The position numbers and the translations under genes are program-made. A stretch of 52,561 nucleotides of DNA from an uncultured Lachnospiraceae bacterium (lineage in GTDB: Bacteria; Bacillota; Clostridia; Lachnospirales; Lachnospiraceae): assembly GCA_947177165.1 (NCBI GenBank), contig CAMWTP010000040.1, positions 1 through 52,561 on the forward strand, written 5' to 3'. Below, piece after piece: positions 1 to 8,161 of the stretch. Within the stretch, counting starts at the first letter, position 1. Each line of letters begins with the position of its first letter. Under the pieces are notes generated by a model. It saw nothing but the letters and a program-made list of their open reading frames with translations. It was not told where the DNA came from and made no database searches.

Positions 1-33
1 AATTTCATAATTGTGGAAGTAGAGGATTACGGG

Positions 34-1014
34 ATGAAAAGGATAGCACAGGACATCAAGAGCGGTCAGTTTGGCAATCTTTACCTTCTCTATGGGGAGG
101 AGGCCTATCTGCGAAGGCAGTACCGCGATAATTTGAGAAAAGCACTGGTGCCGGAGGGGGATACCATGAACTGCAGTGTGTATTCCGGCAAGGACATCAA
201 TGCGAACGAAGTCGTTGATCTGGCAGGAACAATGCCGTTTTTTGCGGAGCGCAGAGTGATCGTTGTCGAGAACAGCGGCTGGTTCAAGAGCGGAAACGAG
301 CAGATAGTCACACTTGTCAAAGCTCTTCCTGACACTACATGCATGATTTTTGTGGAGGAGGAGATTGACAAGCGGAATAAACTGTTTAAGGCAGTTACGG
401 CAAACGGTTACGCGGCGCTCTGTGAGATGCAGGACGAAGCCATGCTCAAAAAGTGGGTTATGGGACTGCTGAAAAAGGAAAACAAGCTGATTACGCCCGA
501 TGCGCTGAATCTCCTGCTGGACAAGACCGGCACGAACATGGAGAATATCAGGCGGGAGGTAGAGAAGCTTGTCTGCTACAAGTATTATGAGGAAGGAATC
601 ACAGCTGCCGATGTGGAGGAGCTGTGTATCGTGCAGATACAGAACCAGATCTTTGATATGGTGGAGGCCGTCGCGCAGAAAAGGCAGAAGCAGGCGTTGA
701 GTCTCTACTACAATCTGCTCGCCCTGAAAGAAGCGCCGATGAAGATACTGGCGCTGATTGCCAGACAGTTCAATATGCTTCTGCAGGTAAAAGAAATGAA
801 GTCAAAGGGATATCAAGAGAGCGAGATTGCCAGACAGACAGGGTTAAATCCCTATTTCCTGAAAAAGAAATACATTCCGCAGGCGGCGCAATTCAAACTG
901 CCGCAGCTTGAGGCCGCACTGAGAACATGTGTGGAGGCGGAGGAGAACGTCAAGACCGGGCGTATCCCCGATGTGCTCAGCGTCGAGCTCATTATCGTAA
1001 GTTTAAGCGCATAA
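34..1014 (+). CDS. holA: DNA polymerase III, delta subunit
   Basis: This is the clamp-loader delta subunit, which opens the sliding clamp during replication. The 326-aa product has the usual N-terminal signature of the family (LYLLYGEEAYLRRQYRDNL near residue 20) and the usual length. A GTG lies upstream at 13, but the ATG at 34 has an AGAGG site nine bases before it and gives the typical start MKRIAQDIKSGQF. It is followed after 23 bases by a DUF4250 gene on the same strand. The gene begins close to the window edge, so its promoter cannot be judged. Confidence 0.93.
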   Translation: MKRIAQDIKSGQFGNLYLLYGEEAYLRRQYRDNLRKALVPEGDTMNCSVYSGKDINANEVVDLAGTMPFFAERRVIVVENSGWFKSGNEQIVTLVKALPDTTCMIFVEEEIDKRNKLFKAVTANGYAALCEMQDEAMLKKWVMGLLKKENKLITPDALNLLLDKTGTNMENIRREVEKLVCYKYYEEGITAADVEELCIVQIQNQIFDMVEAVAQKRQKQALSLYYNLLALKEAPMKILALIARQFNMLLQVKEMKSKGYQESEIARQTGLNPYFLKKKYIPQAAQFKLPQLEAALRTCVEAEENVKTGRIPDVLSVELIIVSLSA

Positions 1015-1037
1015 AATTAAGAAGGAGCGTGTGTGAT

Positions 1038-1211
1038 ATGATACCAAATGACCCAATAATGCTGTTAAGCTACATGAACCTCAAACTCAGGGATTTTTAT
1101 ACCAGCCTTGAGGCATTCTGCGAAGACACAGGAGAGGACATGAAGAAAATAGTGGACAAATTGAGCCAGATCGATTATCATTACGACGAAGAAAGAAATC
1201 AGTTTGTGTGA
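1038..1211 (+). CDS. DUF4250 family small protein
   Basis: A 57-aa protein with the pattern MIPNDPIMLLSYMNLKLRD at its start and YDEERNQFV at its end, which I recognise as the DUF4250 family of Clostridia. Its function is unknown. The family is short, so this is a full-length member. The start is set by GAAGGAG at 1021-1027. It sits 23 bases after holA and 29 bases before the iron-binding lipoprotein gene, so it may be co-transcribed with holA. Confidence 0.85.
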   Translation: MIPNDPIMLLSYMNLKLRDFYTSLEAFCEDTGEDMKKIVDKLSQIDYHYDEERNQFV

Positions 1212-1240
1212 TGTAGGTTAAGAGTGGAGGCTGTGAGGAG

Positions 1241-2341
1241 ATGACCGAAAAAAATATGAAAAAATTGATAATTTCCATATTGGCGGCAGTTATGCTGCTA
1301 CAGGGGTGTTCGGGGAAGGAGACCGCGTCAGGGGCAGTGACAGGAAGCACAGTCGAGACCACTGGGGAGGAGCACAGCGAGGGAGAATCGCGGAGTACGA
1401 TACTTGAGGAAAAGCTGGAGAAGGAAGCGGAGAAGCGGGAGGAAGAGGAAGCTTTACAGGCAGAGGGAACAGGGATTGCTTTTATCGACGACATCGGTAG
1501 AAATGTCTCTGTGGAGAGTCATGACAGGGTGATTACCATGATCGGAAGCTTCACGGATATATGGCTGCTCGCAGGCGGTGATGTGGTGGGGGCTGCCAAC
1601 GATTCGTGGGACAGCTTCGACCTGAATCTGGGGGCCGATGTGGTGAATATTGGTTCCCATGTGGAGCCGGATATTGAAAAAATTATCGCCGCGAAACCAG
1701 ATCTTGTCATTGCAAGTGCAAATACAGACGCGGATCTGAAGATGGAAAAACTTCTCACGGATTCCGGTATTACGGTGGCGTATTTCTCGGTGTCCAATTT
1801 TAGCGAATACATGAATATGCTGGAGATCTGTACAGACATCACAGGGCGCAAAGACCTTTATGCCAGGAACGGAGCGGAGGTGCAGAAGCAGGTTGACATG
1901 GCGAGAGAACTTGTAAACCAGAGAAATCTGGAGGGAAAGGCAGCGCCAAAGATTGTGTTTTTGCGGGCAAGCGCGTCGAGTATCAAGGCGAAAGGCAGCT
2001 ATGGAAATGTCGGCGGGGAGATGCTTGCCGATCTGGGCTGTATCAATATCGCAGATGACGATAACAGCCTGCTCGATGACCTCAGCATGGAGGCGATCAT
2101 CGCTGCAGATCCGGACTTTATCTTTGTGACGACACAGGGAAAGGATGCTGGTGCGGCGCAGCAGAATATTGAGGAGACGCTGCTGAACAATCCCGCATGG
2201 AACAAGCTTTCCGCGGTGAAAAATGGCAGGTACTTTGTCCTTGAGAAGGAGCTGTACAATCTCAAACCCAACGCAAGATGGGGAGAAGCCTATCAAAAGC
2301 TCGCAGACATTTTGTATGGTGGGAGTACAGATGCGGACTAA
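1241..2341 (+). CDS. Iron/siderophore-type ABC transporter substrate-binding lipoprotein
   Basis: A 366-aa extracellular binding protein of the BtuF/FhuD/TroA-like group. The N-terminus has a positively charged start, a hydrophobic run and the lipobox LQGC, so it should be lipid-anchored. A Glu/Lys-rich linker (about residues 45-70) precedes the binding domain, which opens with the family pattern FIDDIGRNVSVES...RVITMIGS. GTGGAGG at 1224-1230 supports the ATG at 1241. The cognate ATPase and permease are encoded on the opposite strand immediately downstream, and the two stop codons overlap by four bases. The ligand (haem, siderophore or cobalamin) cannot be told from sequence. Confidence 0.85.
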   Translation: MTEKNMKKLIISILAAVMLLQGCSGKETASGAVTGSTVETTGEEHSEGESRSTILEEKLEKEAEKREEEEALQAEGTGIAFIDDIGRNVSVESHDRVITMIGSFTDIWLLAGGDVVGAANDSWDSFDLNLGADVVNIGSHVEPDIEKIIAAKPDLVIASANTDADLKMEKLLTDSGITVAYFSVSNFSEYMNMLEICTDITGRKDLYARNGAEVQKQVDMARELVNQRNLEGKAAPKIVFLRASASSIKAKGSYGNVGGEMLADLGCINIADDDNSLLDDLSMEAIIAADPDFIFVTTQGKDAGAAQQNIEETLLNNPAWNKLSAVKNGRYFVLEKELYNLKPNARWGEAYQKLADILYGGSTDAD

Positions 2342-3096
2342 TAAAAAAAGTAATAGCGGCCCTCATCATCAGAAAATTCTTTGATGCGAACGTCGAAGAT
2401 ATCCTCAATAATGTGCTGCTGCAGACATTCTTCCGGAGTGGCTGTGGCGGCTATTTGTTTATCCTGCATTATGACAAGTGTGTCAGAAATTCGGAGTGCC
2501 TGTCCGAGATCATGAAGGACTAGAATGACGGTTCTGCCCTTTTTTTTCAATTGCTGTATCATCTCCATAAATTCGCGCTGTCCGTTCAGATCAAGGTATG
2601 TGGTGGGCTCGTCCAGTACGATGTGACTGCAGTCCTGCGCAAGTGTCATGGCAAAAAAGGCGCGTTGCCGGATTCCGCCTGACAGGGTATCTGCGTACTG
2701 TGCGGCGTAGGGACTGACATGGGCAAAATCCATCGCGTTTTCTACGATCGCGACATCTTTCTGTGATTTTTTGCGCGAAAATCCCAAATGCGGAAAGCGG
2801 CCATGTTCGACGAGCGTCCTGACAGGCAGTGTGGGAATGACGGTGCGCACCTGTGGCAGAAAGGATAGCCTGCGTGCGCGGTCTTTCAGAGGCAGGGCAA
2901 GATAATCCGTCTCATCGAGTCTGATGCTGCCCGATGTGACCTTTGAGGAGCCGTTCAGGCACTGGAGCAAGGTCGTCTTGCCGCAGCCGTTTGGACCGAT
3001 GACAGTCGTGATTTCACCTGTTTGAAACGTTACAGAGATATCGTCTAATACCGGAACAAGACCGCAGCTGACATTTACATGGCAAAATTCAAGCAT
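2338..3096 (-). CDS. Iron-siderophore/cobalamin ABC transporter ATP-binding protein
   Basis: A 252-aa ATPase of the FecE/BtuD type. It shows Walker A GPNGCGKTT, the signature LSGGIRQRA, Walker B HIVLDEPTT and a switch histidine in VLHDLGQA. The start MLEFCHVNVSCG at 3096 overlaps the end of the permease gene by eight bases, a normal translational-coupling arrangement. It powers import through the neighbouring permease with the lipoprotein encoded convergently. The specificity is inferred from family resemblance only. Confidence 0.88.
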   Translation of the reverse strand: MLEFCHVNVSCGLVPVLDDISVTFQTGEITTVIGPNGCGKTTLLQCLNGSSKVTSGSIRLDETDYLALPLKDRARRLSFLPQVRTVIPTLPVRTLVEHGRFPHLGFSRKKSQKDVAIVENAMDFAHVSPYAAQYADTLSGGIRQRAFFAMTLAQDCSHIVLDEPTTYLDLNGQREFMEMIQQLKKKGRTVILVLHDLGQALRISDTLVIMQDKQIAATATPEECLQQHIIEDIFDVRIKEFSDDEGRYYFFY

Positions 3097-4075
3097 TGAC
3101 TCTGCGCCCTCCCTTCTTTTTGAATAACAGATACAGAAAAAACGGCCCGCCGACAAATGACATCAGGACACCGGCAGGAAGCTCAAAGGGCGCGAACAGC
3201 ACACGGCCCAGGATGTCACATATGAGCACAAAACAGGCACCAAGCAGGGCGGAGCACGGCAGCAGATACCGCGCGTCATTTCCGAACAGCCTGCGGCAGA
3301 TGTGAGGGACAATCAGCCCCACAAAGCTGAGAAGCCCGGCGTAACTGACTACACAGCCGGACAGAACGCTTGACAGGGTCAGCAGTATCAGACGCACAAA
3401 AGTGACATTAAGTCCGAGTGAGCGCGCAATATCGTCACCGAGTCCGAGGATATTGAGCGGCCTGGTGAGCAATAAGGACAGCAGCAGCGCCGTGACGATG
3501 GCAGCAGCGGGGAATTTCAGGTGCCCGAAGGTAATTCCTGACAGGGATCCAATCATAAAGGTTGTGAGATTTACGGTGATATCCGTGTCAAGGAGTTTGA
3601 TAGTATTGATGCCCGCGTTCAGAAAGCTTGACACAGTGATGCCTGCAAGGATGATGGTCGTGCGGGAGCTGTCCGCCGTGTATGCAAGTCCAAAGATGAT
3701 GAGCGTGGTGATCAGGGCACCCATAAAAGCCGCTGCAGGGACCGCAGAAGTATAACCTGGGCCGGACATCAGTGTGAGCATCACGGCAAACCCGGCACCG
3801 GAGTTGACACCGATTGTATTCGGACTTGCGAGGGAATTGTTCATGACATTTTGCAGGATAACGCCGGCAGCGGCAAGCCCCATGCCGGCAAGACATGCGC
3901 CTGCAGCGCGCGGCAGGCGCACCGTGTTGACAAGGATATAGGTGGTGGAATCCCTGTCGAGACCTGCCAGACACTGCAGGACATTGATCGGGGAAAGCGG
4001 CACGCTCCCCAGGAGGATGCTGGCAAGAATGCAGAGTATCAGCAGTATGACAAGGAATAGTATTTTTTTTCGCAT
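3089..4075 (-). CDS. FecCD-family iron ABC transporter permease
   Basis: A 328-aa integral membrane protein with many hydrophobic helices and FecCD-type motifs (ARSLGLNV, and PHICRRLFGNDARYLLP near the C-terminus). A longer reading begins at 4132, but the ATG at 4075 (MRKKILFLVILL) follows a GGAG site and starts directly with the first membrane helix. It forms a two-gene operon with the ATPase and presumably takes substrate from the lipoprotein encoded at 1241-2341. No clear Fur-like operator was found upstream. Confidence 0.88.
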   Translation of the reverse strand: MRKKILFLVILLILCILASILLGSVPLSPINVLQCLAGLDRDSTTYILVNTVRLPRAAGACLAGMGLAAAGVILQNVMNNSLASPNTIGVNSGAGFAVMLTLMSGPGYTSAVPAAAFMGALITTLIIFGLAYTADSSRTTIILAGITVSSFLNAGINTIKLLDTDITVNLTTFMIGSLSGITFGHLKFPAAAIVTALLLSLLLTRPLNILGLGDDIARSLGLNVTFVRLILLTLSSVLSGCVVSYAGLLSFVGLIVPHICRRLFGNDARYLLPCSALLGACFVLICDILGRVLFAPFELPAGVLMSFVGGPFFLYLLFKKKGGRRVNA

Positions 4076-4173
4076 GGTAAGTGTTCTCCGTTCGTACGCG
4101 AATGTTTTATCTATATAGAATACGACATTCATATGGCTTTTTATATATCTTTATAATGGCATATTTTGTGTGT

Positions 4174-4914
4174 TTAATCAAATAATATTTTGTCAACTGT
4201 CACAAATTCGTATCCCTGCCGCGTGAGCTCATCGACGATCATAAGCGCGGCTTCCACGGATGTATCATAATAGTCGTGCATTAGGATGATGTCGTTGTCG
4301 GACACCTTGCTGATGACCGCTTTTGCCACACGGGTGGCGTTGGCAGTGTTCCAGTCAAGCGGATCGACGTTCCAGAGCACAGGAAACATATTCAGATCAG
4401 TCTCTAATTTTTTGTCCCATGAGCCGTAGGGGGGACGTACATACTGAACCTCATCGCCAGTGATGTCATAGAGGATTTCGTTGGTCTGTATTAATTCATT
4501 TTTGAATTTGTCACGGTTTGACGTGGTGAGCTGGATATGGCTGTAAGTGTGGTTGCCGATGAGGTGTCCCTCGTCATGCATTCTCTTGATGATATCAGGG
4601 TGAAGTTCCGCATGCTCGCCAGTGACAAAAAAGGTGGCTTTCACACCGCGCTCTTTCAGGCCGTCAAGCAATTGCCCGGTATAGACAGGGTGTGGACCGT
4701 CATCGAAGGTGAGGGCAGTGCGTCTGACCTCAGCCGGTGCGATTTCGGAAGGCGCAGGATCGATGGAGGCCACAGAAGAGCCGGAAGAAATAGAATTACC
4801 GGTGGCAATGGCAGGAATCGATTTTGGAGACAAAAGCGGTCTTGCGAGAGCTGTCAGAGTCAGACACATACATATGAGATACAATATATTGAAGATACGA
4901 TTATAATGTTTCAT
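4174..4914 (-). CDS. Polysaccharide deacetylase (NodB-type, exported)
   Basis: A 246-aa carbohydrate esterase 4 enzyme that removes acetyl groups from peptidoglycan or another N-acetylated glycan outside the cell. It has an N-terminal signal/anchor helix (residues 8-25), a Ser/Pro-rich linker, then the NodB domain with TFDDGP (D71, D72), the metal-binding HTYSH (H122, H126), RPPYG (160-164) and LMHD (H213). All catalytic motifs are present, so it should be active. It stands alone between the permease gene and a divergently transcribed hypothetical gene. Confidence 0.9.
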   Translation of the reverse strand: MKHYNRIFNILYLICMCLTLTALARPLLSPKSIPAIATGNSISSGSSVASIDPAPSEIAPAEVRRTALTFDDGPHPVYTGQLLDGLKERGVKATFFVTGEHAELHPDIIKRMHDEGHLIGNHTYSHIQLTTSNRDKFKNELIQTNEILYDITGDEVQYVRPPYGSWDKKLETDLNMFPVLWNVDPLDWNTANATRVAKAVISKVSDNDIILMHDYYDTSVEAALMIVDELTRQGYEFVTVDKILFD

Positions 4915-5026
4915 ATACCAAAACCGCCAAAGGATGCTCTATTCATAAATATGATATGCAGGTTTTTCAAAAAGGTTCCTGTTCAATGTTTTTTAATATA
5001 AAATTTTCTGTTATGCAAATGTTTGG

Positions 5027-5055
5027 TTGTGAGAAAAAGTAAATAATGGTATAAT
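5027..5055 (+). promoter_or_regulatory. Promoter for the 160-aa hypothetical gene
   Basis: TTGTGA at 5027-5032 and a perfect TATAAT at 5050-5055 are separated by 17 bases, with a TGG extension before the -10. The start codon follows at 5109 after GAGAAAGG. Confidence 0.75.
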
Positions 5056-5108
5056 ATAAATACTGTGCAGAAGCAGTAGAACCCAAAATTGAGAAAGGTA
5101 AGAATTAA

Positions 5109-5591
5109 ATGGAAAAAAATGTGAAATGGCATACATTTGAAGATTTGACTGCCAAATGTTATAAGACACTGGATAATGGAGAAATTATAAACGAGTGCTG
5201 GTACAGCGCGTTCGACACGCTTCTGGAAATCATGGAGGAGGAGCGGGAAAAGTATCCCGACTGTTTCAGTGAATTGGCTGATATCGATCAAAAGACAGAA
5301 AATAAATATAGTGTGCAAGGCTGGGTGGACGATTACTTCAAGAAATTGAATTCCATCAGGGATTATGACAGGATTTACAAGGATGGTCTGCGGCTGCTCG
5401 ACGCATTTCAGTGGCAGAAACAGTCATCGGTACAGATTAAAATGCGGGTTGTGAACGCCATGGAGCGTCTCGGGATGCACGAAGCTGCCAACAGGTATAG
5501 TGAGGAGTGGGTAGGACAGGAGCCGGATGACATGAATGCGCTATTTGCTGCGCTGATCTTTGGAAACAGGCAGAAAGGACAGGGCGAATAA
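5109..5591 (+). CDS. Conserved hypothetical protein, helical repeat-like
   Basis: I do not recognise this 160-aa protein. It is acidic and mostly helical, with the C-terminal half (RVVNAMERLGMHEAANRYSEEWVGQEPDDMNALFAAL) looking like a TPR/SEL-type helical hairpin. There is no signal peptide or membrane helix, so it is probably cytoplasmic. It has its own promoter and ends two bases before the start of the sugar-nucleotide epimerase gene, so the two are likely one operon. An adaptor role is possible but unproven. Confidence 0.75.
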   Translation: MEKNVKWHTFEDLTAKCYKTLDNGEIINECWYSAFDTLLEIMEEEREKYPDCFSELADIDQKTENKYSVQGWVDDYFKKLNSIRDYDRIYKDGLRLLDAFQWQKQSSVQIKMRVVNAMERLGMHEAANRYSEEWVGQEPDDMNALFAALIFGNRQKGQGE

Positions 5592-5592
5592 G

Positions 5593-6663
5593 ATGTTGGA
5601 AAAAAATATAAAGCTTGACGGTAAGACAATACTTGTGACAGGTGCCGCAGGTTTTATCGGTGCCAATCTCACGCTCGAACTTCTGAAAAAGGCGGAGAAT
5701 GTGCATGTTATAGGTATTGATAATATGAACGCTTACTATGATGTATCACTCAAGGAGTTCCGTCTGAAACAGATTCAGGAGCTGGAGTCTTCTGCGTCCG
5801 GAGAGTTTACCTTCGTAAAAGGAAGCATCGCTGATCGGGAGCTTGTGGGGGAACTCTTTGACAAGTACAAGCCGCAGATAGTGGTCAATCTCGCGGCGCA
5901 GGCGGGTGTGCGCTACAGCATCGAAAACCCGGACTCTTATATTGAGTCCAATCTGATCGGTTTTTACAACATCCTGGAAGCGTGCCGCCACAGCTATGAC
6001 AACGGCGCGCCGGGGGTAGAACATCTTGTATACGCAAGCTCCTCGTCTGTATATGGAAGCAATAAGAAAATTCCTTATGCGACGGAGGACAAGGTGGACA
6101 ATCCGGTATCGCTCTACGCGGCCACCAAGAAATCAAATGAACTGTTGGCGCATGCGTATTCCAAGCTCTACGGGATTCCCTCGACCGGACTCCGCTTTTT
6201 CACTGTGTATGGTCCCGCAGGACGGCCGGACATGGCATATTTTGGATTTACCGACAAGCTTGTGAAAAACGAGACAATCAAAATATTTAATTACGGAAAC
6301 TGCCGGCGGGACTTCACCTACATTGACGACATTGTCACAGGAGTGCAGGCTGTCATGCAGTGTGCGCCGCTCCCGAATGAGGACGGAGTGAGATACAAAA
6401 TCTATAATATCGGAAACAATCAGCCTGAGAACCTGCTGGATTTCGTGGAAATACTGCAGGATGAGCTAAAACGCGCACAGATACTGCCCGAAGATTACGA
6501 CTTTGAAGCGCACAAGGAACTCGTCGGCATGCAGCCGGGCGATGTGGAGGTCACATATGCGGATGTGAGCGGGTTGGAGCGCGACTTTGGATTTAAGCCG
6601 TCGACAGACTTAAGATCTGGGCTCAGAAGTTTTGCACAGTGGTATAAAGCGTTTTATGGATAA
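5593..6663 (+). CDS. NAD-dependent nucleotide-sugar epimerase, UDP-glucuronate 4-epimerase-like
   Basis: A 356-aa short-chain dehydrogenase/epimerase. It has the NAD-binding GAAGFIG (residues 17-23) and the catalytic SSSSVYG and YAATKK motifs. The segment FFTVYGPAGRPDMAYFGF is typical of enzymes that convert UDP-glucuronate to UDP-galacturonate, used for surface polysaccharide. An upstream in-frame start exists at 5560, but the ATG at 5593 starts right before the Rossmann fold as in homologues. UDP-glucose 4-epimerase activity cannot be excluded, and no other galE is visible in the window. Confidence 0.87.
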   Translation: MLEKNIKLDGKTILVTGAAGFIGANLTLELLKKAENVHVIGIDNMNAYYDVSLKEFRLKQIQELESSASGEFTFVKGSIADRELVGELFDKYKPQIVVNLAAQAGVRYSIENPDSYIESNLIGFYNILEACRHSYDNGAPGVEHLVYASSSSVYGSNKKIPYATEDKVDNPVSLYAATKKSNELLAHAYSKLYGIPSTGLRFFTVYGPAGRPDMAYFGFTDKLVKNETIKIFNYGNCRRDFTYIDDIVTGVQAVMQCAPLPNEDGVRYKIYNIGNNQPENLLDFVEILQDELKRAQILPEDYDFEAHKELVGMQPGDVEVTYADVSGLERDFGFKPSTDLRSGLRSFAQWYKAFYG

Positions 6664-6739
6664 AACATGCTCTGATTCAATGGAAAGGATTGTTTCAAAA
6701 ACAGTGGAAATTTTTTGGTTTGTATGGTAATATATACAA

Positions 6740-6753
6740 TGTAAGAGCTTACA
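6740..6753. promoter_or_regulatory. Palindromic operator candidate upstream of the sugar kinase
   Basis: TGTAAGAGCTTACA is a perfect palindrome with six-base arms. It begins at the last base of a TACAAT -10-like element (6735-6740), so a bound repressor would block initiation. No matching -35 is obvious. The regulator is unknown. Confidence 0.4.
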
Positions 6754-6785
6754 GCCTGTTGGGGCAGTGTAACTGTTAATCACTA

Positions 6786-6848
6786 TAACTGTTCAGTACT
6801 TTCTGACCGCATACATCAAGCCACGCAAAATCATTTTCTGGACAGTTA
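6786..6848. repeat. Inverted-repeat element with TAACTGTTCAG arms, copy 1
   Basis: TAACTGTTCAG (6786-6796) pairs with CTGGACAGTTA (6838-6848); the single difference is a G-U pair. The same arms bound a 133-base element at 30637-30769. It lies in the 215-base gap before the sugar kinase gene. Confidence 0.5.
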
Positions 6849-6878
6849 CGGACAATTCACATTTGAGGAGCTAAAAAT

Positions 6879-7925
6879 ATGGATACAAATAAGGAAAAAT
6901 TCAAGAAAAGAGGATTTGATCTGCTGGCGCTGGGAGAGATATTGCTTCGCCTGTCACCGCCGGTAAATGAGCGGCTTACCAGAGGAGATGCATTTCAGAA
7001 GCAGGCCGGCGGCGCGGAGCTGAACGTCGTATCGGGCACATCGCTGTTAGGCTTGCGGACAGGTATTATCTCAAGGGTTCCCGCGAATGATCTGGGCAGA
7101 TATATACAGAACCGGGTGCGCTTCTGCGGTGTCAGCGATGACTATCTGGTTTATGACAAGTCAAAGGATTCCAGACTTGGCATTTACTACTATGAGTACG
7201 GTGCACATCCGAGAAAGCCGAATGTGGTCTATGACCGGAAGAACACAGCATTTACTGAGATATCCATAGACGATTTCCCGGAGGAGATGTTCACATCGGC
7301 GCGCTGTTTCCACACGACAGGCATCACGCTCGCGCTGGGTCAGAAGACGAGAAACACCGCGATTGAGATGATCAAGCGCTTTAAGGAAAATGGAACACTG
7401 ATTTCCTTTGATGTCAATTTCCGGGGGAATCTGTGGACGGGTGACGAGGCGCGGGAGTGCATCGAGCAGATTCTTCCATATGTGGACGTTTTCTTCTGCT
7501 CAGAGGATACAGCCAGACTCACTTTCAAGAAAGAGGGAACAGTGCAGGATATGATGCGGAGCTTCACGAAGGATTACAGTATCAGCGTGGTGGCGTCGAC
7601 GCAGCGTGTTGTGCACTCGCCGAAGACCCATTCCTTTGGTTCCTGCATCTATGACGCGATCAATGACTGCTATGTGCAGGAGCCCGCTTATGAGAACATT
7701 GACGTGGTCGACCGCATTGGAAGCGGTGACGCGTACATATCGGGAGCGCTGTATGGACTGCTCGCACACAACATGGACTGCACGAAGGCGATGGAGTACG
7801 GAAATGCGACCGCGGCAGTCAAGAATACGATCCCGGGAGATCTGCCTTCGTCAGACCTGAAGGAAATCGATGGTATCATCAGAAATCATCACTCCACAGG
7901 ACCGCAGCTGGAGATGAACCGGTAA
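6879..7925 (+). CDS. PfkB-family sugar kinase, 2-keto-3-deoxygluconate kinase-like
   Basis: A 348-aa ribokinase-fold kinase. It has the substrate-side motif GGAELNVVSGTSLLGL near residue 45 and the ATP/catalytic motif DRIGSGDAYISG near residue 285. Its resemblance to KDG kinases suggests it phosphorylates 2-keto-3-deoxygluconate from uronic-acid (pectin) breakdown, but the aldolase and isomerases of that path are not in the window. The start follows GAGGAG at 6865-6870. A TACAAT box with an overlapping palindrome lies upstream, and a terminator lies downstream. Confidence 0.82.
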   Translation: MDTNKEKFKKRGFDLLALGEILLRLSPPVNERLTRGDAFQKQAGGAELNVVSGTSLLGLRTGIISRVPANDLGRYIQNRVRFCGVSDDYLVYDKSKDSRLGIYYYEYGAHPRKPNVVYDRKNTAFTEISIDDFPEEMFTSARCFHTTGITLALGQKTRNTAIEMIKRFKENGTLISFDVNFRGNLWTGDEARECIEQILPYVDVFFCSEDTARLTFKKEGTVQDMMRSFTKDYSISVVASTQRVVHSPKTHSFGSCIYDAINDCYVQEPAYENIDVVDRIGSGDAYISGALYGLLAHNMDCTKAMEYGNATAAVKNTIPGDLPSSDLKEIDGIIRNHHSTGPQLEMNR

Positions 7926-7948
7926 TCAGAAATAAAAGATTAAAAACG

Positions 7949-7984
7949 GAGACAACGCGGATTACTGCGCTGTCTCTTTTTTTT
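7949..7984 (+). terminator. Intrinsic terminator after the sugar kinase
   Basis: GAGACA (7949-7954) pairs with TGTCTC (7971-7976), followed by a run of eight or more T. It ends transcription of the kinase gene and is directly followed by a repeated sequence. Confidence 0.85.
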
Positions 7985-8025
7985 GTGCACACGGGCATCC
8001 CAGGGATATGTGTCAGCTGGAGCTG
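7981..8025. repeat. GTGCACACGGGCA repeat, copy 1
   Basis: About 45 bases, matching 29082-29126 with a few substitutions and one-base indels. Both copies start in the T-run of a terminator and contain ACAC...CCAG...GTGT...CTGG, an interleaved pairing pattern. Both lie upstream of a sugar-binding lipoprotein gene. Confidence 0.65.
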
Positions 8026-8161
8026 CCAAAAAAACTTCAAAAAAAGTGTAACCAGATCTGCCTGTGATTTGTGTATATAATAAAGGCATGTGCGGACAGT
8101 CATGCTGTTCTGGAGCTGTTTCGTGCTTTTCGCAGAAAAAAGTGGTATGAGGAGGTCTTGT

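Noticed and set aside
1454..2296. A 280-codon antisense frame over the iron-binding lipoprotein gene
   Set aside because: Same reasoning: the top-strand gene is well supported and the opposite frame has no ribosome site or family pattern.
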